From positions 194,174-258,173 of the forward strand of contig NZ_BMPO01000005.1 of assembly GCF_014647635.1 (NCBI RefSeq): a stretch of DNA of 64,000 bases, given 5' to 3'. This stretch comes from Pseudomonas matsuisoli. Lineage in GTDB: Bacteria; Pseudomonadota; Gammaproteobacteria; Pseudomonadales; Pseudomonadaceae. Of the stretch, positions 42,953-52,513 are shown piece after piece. The position numbers and the translations under genes were made by a program. Every line of letters starts with the position of its first letter. Position 1 is the first letter of the stretch. Under the pieces are notes generated by a model. The model was not told where the DNA came from. It made no database searches and saw nothing but the letters and a program-made list of their open reading frames with translations.

Positions 42953-44284
42953 ATGCCGCACCCAACGGGATACTTCGCCAACCTGTCAGCCGTATGGCTG
43001 AGCGGTGAGATCCAAGCCGGACGAATCACCAGCACCGAGCTGGTGACCCGCACGCTGCAATCCATCGACGAACTCAATGCACAGGTCAACGCGTTCACGC
43101 ATGTCGATCACGAAGGCGCGTTGCACGCTGCGCGAATACTCGACGAAGAGCTCGCCAATGGCACGCGTCGTAGCGCGCTGCATGGGCTGCCGGTTGCCAT
43201 CAAGGACAACATCGACACGGGCGATCAACCAACTACCTACGGTTCGCACTTCTTCGCGACGCACCAACCTGCACACGATGCGCCCTTGGTTGCGACGCTC
43301 AGAGAGATGGGCGCGGTCATTATCGGCAAAACCGTGACCAGCGAATTCGCCCTCGGCCCGACCGGCGAATTCTCCCACCAGGGAGGTGCGCACAACCCGC
43401 ACGATCTCGCCCGGGTCAGCGGCGGTTCCAGCGCGGGCAGTGCCGCAGCCGTAGCGGCGGGAATGGTCCCGCTCGCGGTAGGCACTGACACGGCGGGTTC
43501 AGTCCGGATTCCGGCGGCCTTCTGCGGCATCGTGGGCCTTAAACCAACGTACGGACGTACCTCGCTGAAGGGTGTATTCCCGGTTTCCGACACACTCGAC
43601 CAAGTCGGGCCGCTGGCAAAAACGGTCGAAGATGCCGCGCTGCTGTTCACCGCGCTAGCGGGCGAACGTTCGGCAGAACCACTGGGTCCGCCTGTCCGCC
43701 GAATTGGCTGGGTCGATACCACGGAGCTCATCCAAGTCACCCCCGAGATCAGCGCCGCGTGTCGAAACACATTAGAGCAGCAGTTCGCCAGCGCAACAGT
43801 GACCACGCTGTCGGTAGCGGACCTTTTCCGGCGCGCCCGCGAGGTGTTCGGCACGATCCTGCTGTCCGAGGCCTATGCCGTACACGAAGAACGCATGACG
43901 TCATTCAAGGACACGTTCAGCCGTGAACAATACGACCGGCTGCAGCCCGGTGCGTCGATACCGGCCTGGCGCTACGTCAAGGCTAAAAAAGAGGCAGCGC
44001 AATTGCTCGTTGATGCCCTCGGCCTTTTCGATACGGTCGATCTGATCGCGCTGCCGACGACAACCATCGTCGCGCCGCCTTTCGGAACGAGTGAGGTCAC
44101 CATCAATGGCACGACCTACCACACCCGGGACGCGATCAACACGTTGACGAGCGTGTGGAGCCTGCTGGGCTTGCCCGCCATGAGCATTCCTGCCGGAACA
44201 GTGGAGAACCTGCCCTGCGGCCTTCAACTGATCGCCGCGCCCAACCGAGACGAATGGTTGCTCGAAAAACTTATGGAGCGCTGA
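42953..44284 (+). CDS. Amidase-signature family hydrolase (second copy type)
   Basis: A 443-aa amidase with the full triad: Lys in LPVAIKDNIDTGDQP, cis-Ser in SGGSSAGSAAAVAAG and nucleophile Ser in GTDTAGSVRIPAAFCG. It shares the fold but little detail with the amidase at 15190. The DNIDT and KPTYGR segments are typical of GatA-like amidases. It could release a carboxylic acid from an amide precursor, which then enters the CoA pathway encoded around it. This is inference from position. GAGGAG lies about eleven bases before the ATG. Confidence 0.9.
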   Translation: MPHPTGYFANLSAVWLSGEIQAGRITSTELVTRTLQSIDELNAQVNAFTHVDHEGALHAARILDEELANGTRRSALHGLPVAIKDNIDTGDQPTTYGSHFFATHQPAHDAPLVATLREMGAVIIGKTVTSEFALGPTGEFSHQGGAHNPHDLARVSGGSSAGSAAAVAAGMVPLAVGTDTAGSVRIPAAFCGIVGLKPTYGRTSLKGVFPVSDTLDQVGPLAKTVEDAALLFTALAGERSAEPLGPPVRRIGWVDTTELIQVTPEISAACRNTLEQQFASATVTTLSVADLFRRAREVFGTILLSEAYAVHEERMTSFKDTFSREQYDRLQPGASIPAWRYVKAKKEAAQLLVDALGLFDTVDLIALPTTTIVAPPFGTSEVTINGTTYHTRDAINTLTSVWSLLGLPAMSIPAGTVENLPCGLQLIAAPNRDEWLLEKLMER

Positions 44285-44375
44285 CGTCAGTGACCGCCAG
44301 GTCATGAGCGTGCAGCGCCGGCCTGGACCAGAACCCAACACTCACTCCGTTCAAAAACAATAAGCCGGAGACGCC

Positions 44376-45770
44376 ATGACCACCCCCGTCAGTTCCGGAG
44401 CCCGCCTGGACCGGCTCCCCTTGTCGCGTTTTCACTGGAAGATTCTTGGCTTCATCGCCGCCGGTGCGGCTATCGATGCCTATGACGTCTACATCGCCGG
44501 TGGCGTCAGCGCGGCGATGCTCAAGGAAGGGTTTTCGACGCTCCAACAAAATGCCCTCTTCGTGTCAGCCGGATTCTTCGGCATGCTCATCGGCGCGGCC
44601 ATGGCGGGCATCGTGGGCGACCACCTGGGTCGGCGCGCGTCCTATCAGTTCAACCTGCTCATCTTCGGGCTGGCGTCGATCGCGGCGTGCTTTGCGCCGA
44701 ATATCGAAACGCTCATCGTCCTGCGCTTCATCATGGGTGTCGGCCTCGGTGCGGAACTGGTGGTTGCGGCCGGTACACTGGGCGAATTCATCCCGCCACG
44801 TTATCGAGGGCGATGGATATCGCTACTGGCGTTATGCATCAATTCGGGCCTCGTGCTGGCGACATCGATCGGTTACGTCGTGATCCCTACGCTTGGCTGG
44901 CGCTGGATGTTCGCCATCGCCGGTGTCGCGGCGGCGATCATCTGGATTCTTCGCCACCGAATGCCGGAGTCGCCACGCTGGCTTGAGTCCCGCGGCCGAC
45001 TCAAGGAAGCCGAGGAGACCGTCGCGGCTATCGAGGCCGAGGTGGAAGCCCAGCACGGCCCGCTGCCGGACTGCCCGCGGACGCAGAACCTAACGGTACC
45101 CATGGCGCCTTTCAGCGCCCTCTTCAGCCGCACCATCTGGCCGCGCATGTTGGCGGCAGCCCTGGTATCCATTGCGGTCAACGTCGCGGTCTATGGGTTC
45201 GTCGCCTGGTTGCCGACGTTCTTCGTCGAGCAGGGGCACACCATCGTCAAATCGCTAATGTTCACCACGCTGATGTCGTTCGGCGCACCCGCCGGTGCGA
45301 TCGTCGGCTTCCTGGTCGCAGACCGTTTGGGCCGGGCTAAGGGGCTGGTGTGGTTTTCCGTTCTCACGATCATCCTCGGCTCGCTCTATCCAATGATGTC
45401 GAGCCCGGTAAGCATTGCCGGCGTTGGTTTCGTACTTGTCACCTGCATCTACACCATCGTGACGTTCGGCCTGTACGGTTATATCCCTGAGCTGTTCCCA
45501 ACCCATCTGCGATTGCGCGGGACGGGCGCCTCCGGGGTGTGCGGAAGACTGGCCTCGATGATCACCTCGTACCTATCCGTGGTGCTGTTCGCGCAATTCG
45601 GGATCATTGGCGTGCTGCTAATGGTGTTCGTCTGCCTGCTCGCGATGATCGCGTCGATCCTGGTCGTTGGCGTGGATGCGAACCAGAGTTCGCTGGAAGC
45701 TGTGACGCCAGACGAGGCCGATACCGGGCGAGCGCCCGAGCTACCCACGAAGGCGGAAGGACAGCGATGA
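44376..45770 (+). CDS. MFS transporter, aromatic acid/sugar-porter-like
   Basis: A 464-aa 12-helix major facilitator. Signature loops include GIVGDHLGRRASYQ between helices 2 and 3, ELVVAAGTLGEFIPPRYRGRW after helix 4, and RHRMPESPRWLESRGRLKEA before the central loop. The helix-8 region GFLVADRLGRAKGL is the second MFS repeat. The conserved Asp in helix 1 (AAIDAYDVYIAG) is typical of aromatic-acid and metabolite:H+ symporters. GCCGGAGA precedes the ATG. It is encoded with the amidase and may import the amide or acid substrate. Confidence 0.88.
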   Translation: MTTPVSSGARLDRLPLSRFHWKILGFIAAGAAIDAYDVYIAGGVSAAMLKEGFSTLQQNALFVSAGFFGMLIGAAMAGIVGDHLGRRASYQFNLLIFGLASIAACFAPNIETLIVLRFIMGVGLGAELVVAAGTLGEFIPPRYRGRWISLLALCINSGLVLATSIGYVVIPTLGWRWMFAIAGVAAAIIWILRHRMPESPRWLESRGRLKEAEETVAAIEAEVEAQHGPLPDCPRTQNLTVPMAPFSALFSRTIWPRMLAAALVSIAVNVAVYGFVAWLPTFFVEQGHTIVKSLMFTTLMSFGAPAGAIVGFLVADRLGRAKGLVWFSVLTIILGSLYPMMSSPVSIAGVGFVLVTCIYTIVTFGLYGYIPELFPTHLRLRGTGASGVCGRLASMITSYLSVVLFAQFGIIGVLLMVFVCLLAMIASILVVGVDANQSSLEAVTPDEADTGRAPELPTKAEGQR

Positions 45771-45827
45771 GGCAGGTCCGTCCACGCCAGGTGACGCGTC
45801 CGTTGTGCGAAGGTAAGGGTGCAACCT

Positions 45828-47018
45828 ATGAACGCTAGCCTTGGCCCGCTCGTTATCACCCTCGCGATCCAGGCGCTGGTATCGATGGCATCCTTCACGT
45901 TACCGGTGTTGGCGCCGGAGGCTGCACGAAGCATAGGCAGTAGCGCATCGCTGGTCGGGCTCTACGTGGCGCTCATCTACCTGGCGGCGATGATCTCCAG
46001 CCTGCTCAGCGGCCGTTGGATTCCTCGCCTCGGCGCCATTCGCGTGAGTCAGATCTGCCTGCTATCGGCCGCCGCAGGGCTCGCGTTTGCCGCCATCGGC
46101 ACGTTGCCGACCATGGCGATTAGTGCAGTGCTATTGGGCGCGGGGTACGGCCCGGTGACGCCCGCGAGTTCGCACATCCTGGCGCGTACCACACCGGCCA
46201 ACCGCATGGGCTTCATGTTTTCGTTGAAACAGACCGGCGTACCGCTGGGCGGTGTGCTGGCTGGAGCGCTGGTGCCGAGCCTGGTCAATGGTTTCGGCTG
46301 GCAAGGCGCGGTCCTTGTCGTCGGGCTGGCATGCGTGGTGATGGCCGGCATCGCGCAAACTACGCGTGCTGATCTGGACAGCGATCGCCGCCCCGACTTC
46401 CGCGCTACAAACAATCCGTTCCAGCCGCTGGCGCTCATCTTCGCCCATCCGAGCATCCGCAATCTGGCGCTCTGCTCATTCGTCTTCGGCGCCATGCAGC
46501 TGTGCCTGACGACCTATCTCGTTACCTACCTGACGCACTCCTACGGATTGGCATTAGTGACGGCGGGCCTCGTTCTGTCGCTCGCCCAGGGCGGCGGCAT
46601 GGTCGGCCGTCTGCTATGGGGCTGGGTCGGTGATCGCTGGCTGGCGCCGCGCCGGTTGCTTCCCTTGTTGGCAATGGCCATGGCGCTGTCGTCCCTGGCG
46701 ACGGCGGCGTTCACACCGAGCTGGCCATTGGCGATCGTGGTGCTCGTCAGCATTTTCTTCGGCGCCACCGCCATCGGCTGGAACGGTATTTACCTTGCGG
46801 AAGTGGCACGACTTGCCCCCGCAGGGAGTGCCGGTCAATACACCGGCGGTACCTTGTTCTTCACCTATTTTGGCGTGGTAGCTGGCCCGCCGACGTTCGC
46901 GCTGCTGACGGAGTCCAGCGGCTCCCTGGCGCTGGGCTACGGCGTGTTCGGCGCCCTGTTGCTGGTTATCGGCTTGATGCTGGCTCGTATCGCAATGCGC
47001 CCGGTGGCGCCCAACTGA
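45828..47018 (+). CDS. MFS transporter
   Basis: A 396-aa, 12-helix major facilitator that is different from the one before it. Recognisable parts are SSLLSGRWIPRLGAIRVSQI, GAGYGPVTPASSHILARTTP, FMFSLKQTGVPLGGVLAGAL and GGGMVGRLLWGWVGDRWLAP. The KQTGVPLGG segment recalls organic-acid and cyanate/nitrate-type carriers (CynX/NarK-like), but the substrate is unknown. The ATG at 45828 was chosen over a GTG three codons earlier. Two dissimilar MFS carriers plus a TRAP system in one cluster suggest uptake of more than one compound, or one importer and one exporter. Confidence 0.88.
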   Translation: MNASLGPLVITLAIQALVSMASFTLPVLAPEAARSIGSSASLVGLYVALIYLAAMISSLLSGRWIPRLGAIRVSQICLLSAAAGLAFAAIGTLPTMAISAVLLGAGYGPVTPASSHILARTTPANRMGFMFSLKQTGVPLGGVLAGALVPSLVNGFGWQGAVLVVGLACVVMAGIAQTTRADLDSDRRPDFRATNNPFQPLALIFAHPSIRNLALCSFVFGAMQLCLTTYLVTYLTHSYGLALVTAGLVLSLAQGGGMVGRLLWGWVGDRWLAPRRLLPLLAMAMALSSLATAAFTPSWPLAIVVLVSIFFGATAIGWNGIYLAEVARLAPAGSAGQYTGGTLFFTYFGVVAGPPTFALLTESSGSLALGYGVFGALLLVIGLMLARIAMRPVAPN

Positions 47019-47077
47019 AGAGAACAAATCGAGACGCCTAATCCGGGGCGCCTCGAACAACAATGTGGAGAAGTCTC

Positions 47078-47878
47078 ATGCCTGCTCGCTCTTACCTGTT
47101 CGTCCCCGGCGACCGTCCCGAACGTTTTGACAAGGCCTGCGCCGCCGGCGCGGATGTCGTCATCCTCGACCTCGAAGACGCCGTCACTCCTGACAAGAAA
47201 GAGTCGGCGCGCGAAGCCATCCGCGAGTGGTTGAAAGGCGGCGGCAAGGGTTGGGTGCGCCTCAATGGCAGCGATACCGAATGGTACCAGGGCGATTGCA
47301 GCCTGCTAGGCGAACCCGGCCTGCTCGGTGTCTCGTTGCCCAAGGCGGAATCCGCCGCGCAATTGACGGCGCTGTCCGAGCGGCTGCCCGACCCTCTGCG
47401 CATCCTGCCCATCGTCGAAACGGCCCGTGGCGTCTGGAACGCCGAAGAAGTCGCCGCCGCACCCAAGGTCGATCGTCTGGCGTTCGGCTCGGTGGATTTC
47501 CAGGTGGACACCGGCATTCTCGGTGACGGTGACGAACTGCTGTTCGCCCGCTCGAGGCTCGTCATCGCCTCCGCACTGGCACGGATCAATCCACCGGTCG
47601 ATGGCGTGACCATCGACCTCTCCGATCTCGATCTTCTGGCAGAAGACGTCAAACGCGCGCGCCTGCTGGGCTTCGGCGGCAAGCTGTGCGTGCATCCGAA
47701 ACAGGTCGCACCGATCAACGATGGCTTCCGCCCCGCCGACAGCGAGGTCAGCTGGGCCAAGGCCGTGCTCGACACCCTCGAATCCCACAAAGGCGTCGGC
47801 GCTGTCAGTCTCAATGGCAAGCTCATTGATTTGCCGGTGATTCTGCGGGCTCGGCGGATTTTGGAGAGTGCTGTTTGA
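47078..47878 (+). CDS. HpcH/HpaI-CitE family lyase, candidate citramalyl-CoA lyase
   Basis: A 266-aa TIM-barrel lyase of the CitE-like branch. It starts PARSYLFVPGDRPERFDKAC and continues ADVVILDLEDAVTPDKKESA, with the Mg-binding Glu/Asp and the Arg of the CitE active site. LPIVETARGVWNAEEVAA, LAFGSVDFQVDTG and GKLCVHPKQVAPINDGFRP follow. In itaconate breakdown the equivalent enzyme (Ccl) cleaves citramalyl-CoA to acetyl-CoA and pyruvate. The pairing with MaoC and CoA-transferase genes supports that role here. The ATG at 47078 has GGAG upstream; an ATG at 47063 has none. Confidence 0.87.
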   Translation: MPARSYLFVPGDRPERFDKACAAGADVVILDLEDAVTPDKKESAREAIREWLKGGGKGWVRLNGSDTEWYQGDCSLLGEPGLLGVSLPKAESAAQLTALSERLPDPLRILPIVETARGVWNAEEVAAAPKVDRLAFGSVDFQVDTGILGDGDELLFARSRLVIASALARINPPVDGVTIDLSDLDLLAEDVKRARLLGFGGKLCVHPKQVAPINDGFRPADSEVSWAKAVLDTLESHKGVGAVSLNGKLIDLPVILRARRILESAV

Positions 47879-47965
47879 TGCGTGTGTAGATTGAGCCGGG
47901 CGACGATGTGTTTAGCAGCGAAGCGGTTTCCGCCAAAAAAATCACGTCGTCCCTACCATTGCACT

Positions 47966-48147
47966 CGCGGGCAAGCCCGCTCCTACAGGTATTGAGTTGC
48001 CGCACGAATGGATGTTGTGACTGACATAGCATTTATTGTTGAAGCCGCATTCGCGACCGAGCCGATTGCCGCCCACTCTTTCCTGAAAATACGCTCAACG
48101 GTAAGTACGCAGCTTTATTTTGTAGGAGCGGGCTTGCCCGCGAATGC
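47966..48147. repeat. REP pair, CGCGGGCAAGCCCGC type
   Basis: 47966-47988 and 48121-48147 are the same REP unit (GGGCAAGCCCGCTCCTACA and its reverse complement) in opposite orientation, about 130 bases apart. The whole stretch 47879-48335 has no supportable gene. Confidence 0.85.
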
Positions 48148-48335
48148 GATGGCAAGGTCAACATAGTTTTCATGGCGAAAGCCAGGCCGATCCTGCCACC
48201 GCACTCGCGAACCCCGACGACTTCTGCACAGCCCTTCTATAAACCTAGCCATCGGCAATGCTGTCGAAGATCGTGCACGATCCACCTTGAATCGCCGACG
48301 ACTACAAAAATAAATCCGTTTGGAGGACGCCCCTG

Positions 48336-48938
48336 ATGCTCACCGCCATCCCCCGTGACGAAACCCGCCCCGTCCGCGCACGTTTGATGGACATCGCCCT
48401 GCGCTGCTTCGCAGAGCAGGGCTACCACGCCGTCGGGCTGCGCCAGTTGGCATCCGAACTCGGGCTTCGCGCGGGCTCGCTGTACGCGCACATCGACAGT
48501 AAGGAAAGCCTGCTGCGTGACCTCATCGAGGACGGCTACGACCAGCTGATCGAAAGCGCGCGGCAGGTGCTCTACGCCAAGCCCCGGCCAGCCAAGCCGC
48601 TCAGGGCGTTGATCCGGCACCACTTGGACTACCAGACCGAACACGCCGCCTGGTACTTCCTTGCGACTATCGAAGCCCGGCACCTGCCGCGCGAGCAATG
48701 CAACGAGATCATCGAGCTGCAACGCCAATACGCTGCGTTATTGCAAGAGGCGCTACCCGCCAACCCCGCCCACCCAAACCCCAAAGGCATGACGGAGCAT
48801 ATGATCGGCCTGCTCAACGGCACGCCTCAATTGAAACCACGCTGGCAGGAAGTCCGGCGGCTCGATGGGTGGGAAGTGGATCTTGAGCAATTGATCCTGA
48901 GGCAGTGGCTACGGCCTTCGCAAAGTGCAAACGCCTAG
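48336..48938 (+). CDS. TetR-family transcriptional regulator
   Basis: A 200-aa regulator. The N-terminal helix-turn-helix reads ALRCFAEQGYHAVGLRQLAS and LGLRAGSLYAHIDSKESLL, the classic TetR signature, followed by a helical ligand-binding domain. GGAGG lies nine bases before the ATG. No obvious partner operon lies next to it: the dehydrogenase gene begins about 150 bases downstream in the same direction and may be its target. The ligand is unknown. Confidence 0.9.
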   Translation: MLTAIPRDETRPVRARLMDIALRCFAEQGYHAVGLRQLASELGLRAGSLYAHIDSKESLLRDLIEDGYDQLIESARQVLYAKPRPAKPLRALIRHHLDYQTEHAAWYFLATIEARHLPREQCNEIIELQRQYAALLQEALPANPAHPNPKGMTEHMIGLLNGTPQLKPRWQEVRRLDGWEVDLEQLILRQWLRPSQSANA

Positions 48939-49084
48939 CCGATTTGCGACCGCTCCTGAGCGTCGGTACGTAGCAATTACTCATAAACCGTGCGCGCTAA
49001 ATGCCATCCGGGCATTTCACCCCGTGCATCCGTGCACGAGTCGACCTAGACTCGGTCGGAGGTCACTTTGGAGGTCTAGTCCGC

Positions 49085-50017
49085 ATGAAACCGCGCTTGT
49101 TGATACTCAATCCGCTGTCCGCCGAAAGTCTTGCCCGCATTACCGAACGCTACGACACCCTCTATGCCCCCGACTCGGAAAGCCGTCGCAAGGCCGTCGA
49201 CGAGCAAGGTGCCGAGGTCGAGGCGGTTTTGACTATTGGCACCGTGGGGCTAACGGCGGCCGAAATGGCGCGGATGCCCAAGCTCGGATTCATCGCTACC
49301 TTGGGCGTCGGCTATGAAAAGGTGGAACTGGACGCCGCGCGTGATCGCAACATCACCACAACCAATGGCGCAGGTAGTAATGCGGTGTGTGTCGCCGACC
49401 ACGCCATGGCGTTGCTGCTCGCGCAGATCCGCGATATTCGCCGCCTGGATACGGCATGCCGCGAAGGCGTCTGGCGGGACAAATTGCCGATGACGGACAG
49501 CGTCAGTGGCAAGCGCCTCGGGTTGCTCGGCCTCGGTTCGATCGGCGAGCAGCTTGCCAAGCGCGCCACCGCGTTCGATATGGACATTGCGTATCACAAA
49601 CGCACCTTCAAACCGGAAAGCGAATACCGCTACTTTGACGATGTCGTCGAGCTTGCTCGCTGGGCAGACTGCCTGGTCGTCGCCATTCCCGGAGGCGCTG
49701 CAACCGAACATATGGTGAATGCCGCCGTGCTTGAAGCACTCGGCCCACACGGCTACCTGGTGAACGTCGCGCGCGGTAGCGTCGTCGATACCGAAGCCCT
49801 GGCCGTCGCACTGCGCAACAAAACTATCCTAGGCGCCGCGCTGGATGTGTACGAAAGCGAGCCGAACCCGCCCCAGGACTTGATCAATCTCGACAACATT
49901 ACGCTCACACCTCACGTCGGGGGCAATTCGCCGCAGGCGCTGGAGCAGTCGTTGAGCCTGTTCATCGAAAACATCGGCCGGCACTTCAAAGGCGAGCCGG
50001 TGTTGACGCCAGTCTAG
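49085..50017 (+). CDS. D-2-hydroxyacid dehydrogenase (hydroxypyruvate/glyoxylate reductase-like)
   Basis: A 310-aa NAD(P)-dependent dehydrogenase. The Rossmann motif is GLLGLGSIGEQLAKRA (about residues 146-161). Catalytic residues are the Arg in VNVARGSVVDTEAL, the Glu in DVYESEPNPP and the His in TLTPHVGGNSPQ. The N-terminal catalytic domain has FIATLGVGYEKVELDAA and NGAGSNAVCVADHAMALLL. It likely reduces hydroxypyruvate, glyoxylate or a related 2-oxo acid. The ATG at 49085 was chosen because GGAGGTC precedes it. It stands alone between the TetR and chemoreceptor genes. Confidence 0.92.
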   Translation: MKPRLLILNPLSAESLARITERYDTLYAPDSESRRKAVDEQGAEVEAVLTIGTVGLTAAEMARMPKLGFIATLGVGYEKVELDAARDRNITTTNGAGSNAVCVADHAMALLLAQIRDIRRLDTACREGVWRDKLPMTDSVSGKRLGLLGLGSIGEQLAKRATAFDMDIAYHKRTFKPESEYRYFDDVVELARWADCLVVAIPGGAATEHMVNAAVLEALGPHGYLVNVARGSVVDTEALAVALRNKTILGAALDVYESEPNPPQDLINLDNITLTPHVGGNSPQALEQSLSLFIENIGRHFKGEPVLTPV

Positions 50018-50134
50018 CGCTGGGCATGGCACTCCTGCCGATCAACGGAATGCTTGAGTGGATTGCTTGGCTTAAGCATTTCAGGTCGTAGCCGATAACC
50101 CGACATATCAACTAACACCGCATCGGTGACCGCT

Positions 50135-51451
50135 ATGTTCTTCTCTCGCTCCAAGGACGAAATCGCCCGGCTGCAAGAACGCCTCGACATGTACGATCGC
50201 GCACGCGAGCTACTGAACGACCAGTTGCTGACCGCTCAATTCGATGCGTCAGGCCGGTTCACGGCCATCAGCCGTGAGTTCGAGAAGGAGCTGTTCTATA
50301 GCCTCAACGATGTATCGGGTCGCCACTTGAACGACTTCGTGCCCAAGCACGTCGTCCGGGATGAGCACCATCGGCGCATCACCGACGCCCTGACAAAAGG
50401 GAATACCTTCAGCGGTGCGCTGCGTATGTTGCGTAAGGATGGCAAAGAGGCCTGGCTGCGCATCGTGCTCGTCCCACTGATCCACGAAAACGGCAGTATC
50501 GAGTCGTATGCCATGTACGGCAGTAACGTCACCCAGACCATCGAGAACTCGCGTGAGCACGAGAATATGGTGGGCGCGTTGCTGCGCTCGACCGCAGTCA
50601 TCGAGTTCGGCATGGACGGAGCGATTCTGACGGCGAATGACCGTTTCCTGGGGGCAATGGGCTATTCCCTCGAGCAGATTCGCGGCAAACATCACCGAAT
50701 GTTCTGTACACACGAGGAGAGCAGCTCGCGCGCCTATCAGGATTTCTGGGGAAAACTGGGCAGCGGCCAGTTCGTTGCCGATCGATTCAAGCGGATTGAT
50801 AGCCGTGGGCACGACGTTTGGCTAGAGGCCTCGTACAACCCGGTCTCCGACATTCAGGGCAACCTCTACAAGGTGGTGAAGTTCGCGACAGTCATTACCG
50901 ACCAAGTGAATCAGGAACGTGCGGTAGCCGAAGCCGCCGAGATCGCCTATTCGACCTCCCAGCAGACCGACGCGACCTCTCAGCGCGGAACGGAAGTCAT
51001 CAATGAAACGCTACAAACGGTTCGACAGCTAGCCGAGCAGATGCAGAAGGCCAGCCTTTCGATCGAAGCGCTGGACCAGCAAGGCGCGCTTATCGCCAGC
51101 ATCATCAAGACCATCAGCGGTATCGCCGAGCAGACCAACCTGTTGGCCTTGAACGCCGCCATCGAAGCCGCACGCGCCGGTGAGCAAGGCCGCGGTTTTG
51201 CCGTGGTCGCGGACGAGGTTCGTCAATTGGCATCCCGCACGTCGACGGCGGCGCAGGAAATCGTTGGGGTCATCCAGAAGAACCAGAACATGGCCGCCGA
51301 CGCCGTTTCAGTGATCACGCAAAGCCGCACGCAAGCCGACCAGGCCTTGGCGCTGTCCACCGAGGCGGGTGAAGTGATCAAGGAGATCCAAAGCGGGGCG
51401 CAATCCGTGGTCAACGCGGTCAGCCAGTTCGCCAATCAGTACTCAGGCTAA
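50135..51451 (+). CDS. Soluble methyl-accepting chemotaxis protein, two PAS domains (BdlA-like), second copy
   Basis: A 438-aa chemoreceptor without transmembrane helices. Two PAS domains (about residues 25-130 and 145-250) carry [20 protein letters not shown] and [19 protein letters not shown]. The MCP domain tip includes [18 protein letters not shown]. Its order and length match the gene at 1177-2490, and both frames begin GTG-x-x-ATG, so they are paralogues from duplication. The first PAS is the most divergent part, so the two may sense different signals. GTG at 50126 is an alternative start. Confidence 0.9.
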   Translation: MFFSRSKDEIARLQERLDMYDRARELLNDQLLTAQFDASGRFTAISREFEKELFYSLNDVSGRHLNDFVPKHVVRDEHHRRITDALTKGNTFSGALRMLRKDGKEAWLRIVLVPLIHENGSIESYAMYGSNVTQTIENSREHENMVGALLRSTAVIEFGMDGAILTANDRFLGAMGYSLEQIRGKHHRMFCTHEESSSRAYQDFWGKLGSGQFVADRFKRIDSRGHDVWLEASYNPVSDIQGNLYKVVKFATVITDQVNQERAVAEAAEIAYSTSQQTDATSQRGTEVINETLQTVRQLAEQMQKASLSIEALDQQGALIASIIKTISGIAEQTNLLALNAAIEAARAGEQGRGFAVVADEVRQLASRTSTAAQEIVGVIQKNQNMAADAVSVITQSRTQADQALALSTEAGEVIKEIQSGAQSVVNAVSQFANQYSG

Positions 51452-51530
51452 ACAGGGCTGCGGTGCTTTTGACTGTCGGGAAGCTCCGCTCTTGTCCTCG
51501 TACGGGCGTACCACGCAATAGAGTGAACCG

Positions 51531-51784
51531 GGTAAACCCACGTACGTTGCCTGCTCGGTGTAGGGGCGACTTCAGTCGCCTTGGCGGCTAAAGCGGATCG
51601 CCGCCCGGCCGCCCCTACAGTGACGCCGCAACACCGCGAAACTTGCGCATTGGCCCGGATCGTCAAACGCATCGAGCACCGTAAGCGGGGCGAAACCCAC
51701 GTACGCCTAATGCCCCGTGTAGGGGCGACTTCAGTCGCCTTGGCGGCTAAGGCGGATCGCCGCCCGGCCACCCCTACAGTGACC
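51531..51784. repeat. Duplicated ~95-bp block containing a REP element
   Basis: 51531-51625 and 51690-51784 share AAACCCACGTACG, then a short spacer, then a near-identical 62-bp unit. That unit begins TGTAGGGGCGACTTCAGTCG, contains GGCGGATCGCCGCCCGGCC-type arms and ends CCCCTACAGTGAC. A third, diverged unit lies at 52918-52977. The gap 51452-51933 holds these repeats and no gene. Confidence 0.8.
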
Positions 51785-51933
51785 CTGCGAGACAGCGCGC
51801 TACGCCAAGCGTCTTATCCGAAGGCGGCGTAACTATGGAGGGGGTTACCGATACCAGTAATGGCAGTAAAACTCGCCCGGCCTTCCTCTTCCCAAGCGGA
51901 CAACAACGCCTTGCCTCGCTATGATCAGTAGCC

Positions 51934-52335
51934 ATGAGCGCAACCGCCCCCTCCCGAAGCCCCTGCCCGCCCGGCGCCTGTGATTGCCAACGCGATCAGC
52001 TGGATAGCCTGCCCGGTATCGACCTGCGCGTCCTCAAGCTCACGCGTCAGGAGGAGAAACGGCTGCTCGAACGATTGGAAAACCTGAAAGACCTGCCCGA
52101 TCTCGAACGCATGCAGCAACGGATCTACGAGCAGCTCGGCATACGCGTGCATATCGCCCCAGGCTTCACCGAAGTGCGCAGCATGCGCGGCATCAACATT
52201 GGGGTTGAACCGCGCCCTGGGCTATGCCGCAAGACGCGTCAGTCAATCCCTGCAGCGATTCGCCGCGGACTCGAGCGCAATCCAGAAATCGCCTACGCCC
52301 TGCTGAACGCCAACGATTTGCTGAAGGACGCCTAG
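51934..52335 (+). CDS. Conserved-looking protein of unknown function, 133 aa
   Basis: Not recognised. The N-terminus is cysteine-rich (CPPGACDCQRDQL), which could bind a metal or be post-translationally modified. A charged helical segment follows (TRQEEKRLLERLENLKDLPDLERM), and the C-terminal half ends in RRGLERNPEIAYALLNANDL. No signal peptide or membrane segment is evident. The ribosome site before the ATG is weak. The codon choice fits the host chromosome, so it is probably real and native. Confidence 0.65.
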   Translation: MSATAPSRSPCPPGACDCQRDQLDSLPGIDLRVLKLTRQEEKRLLERLENLKDLPDLERMQQRIYEQLGIRVHIAPGFTEVRSMRGINIGVEPRPGLCRKTRQSIPAAIRRGLERNPEIAYALLNANDLLKDA

Positions 52336-52513
52336 GGCCAAACGGACAAATCGTCGGCCTCGAAATGGCAAACGTAGGGTGGAATCCCAGAGGTCTTCCA
52401 CCGTTTACACAAAAGGACCGGCCAACCGCCGTGTATGCGAGGCGGCGCCACGGCATTTGAGATGGAAAGCGTGGAAACGCCCGTCCACTCATTCGGGCGG
52501 GCGGGAGAAAGAC

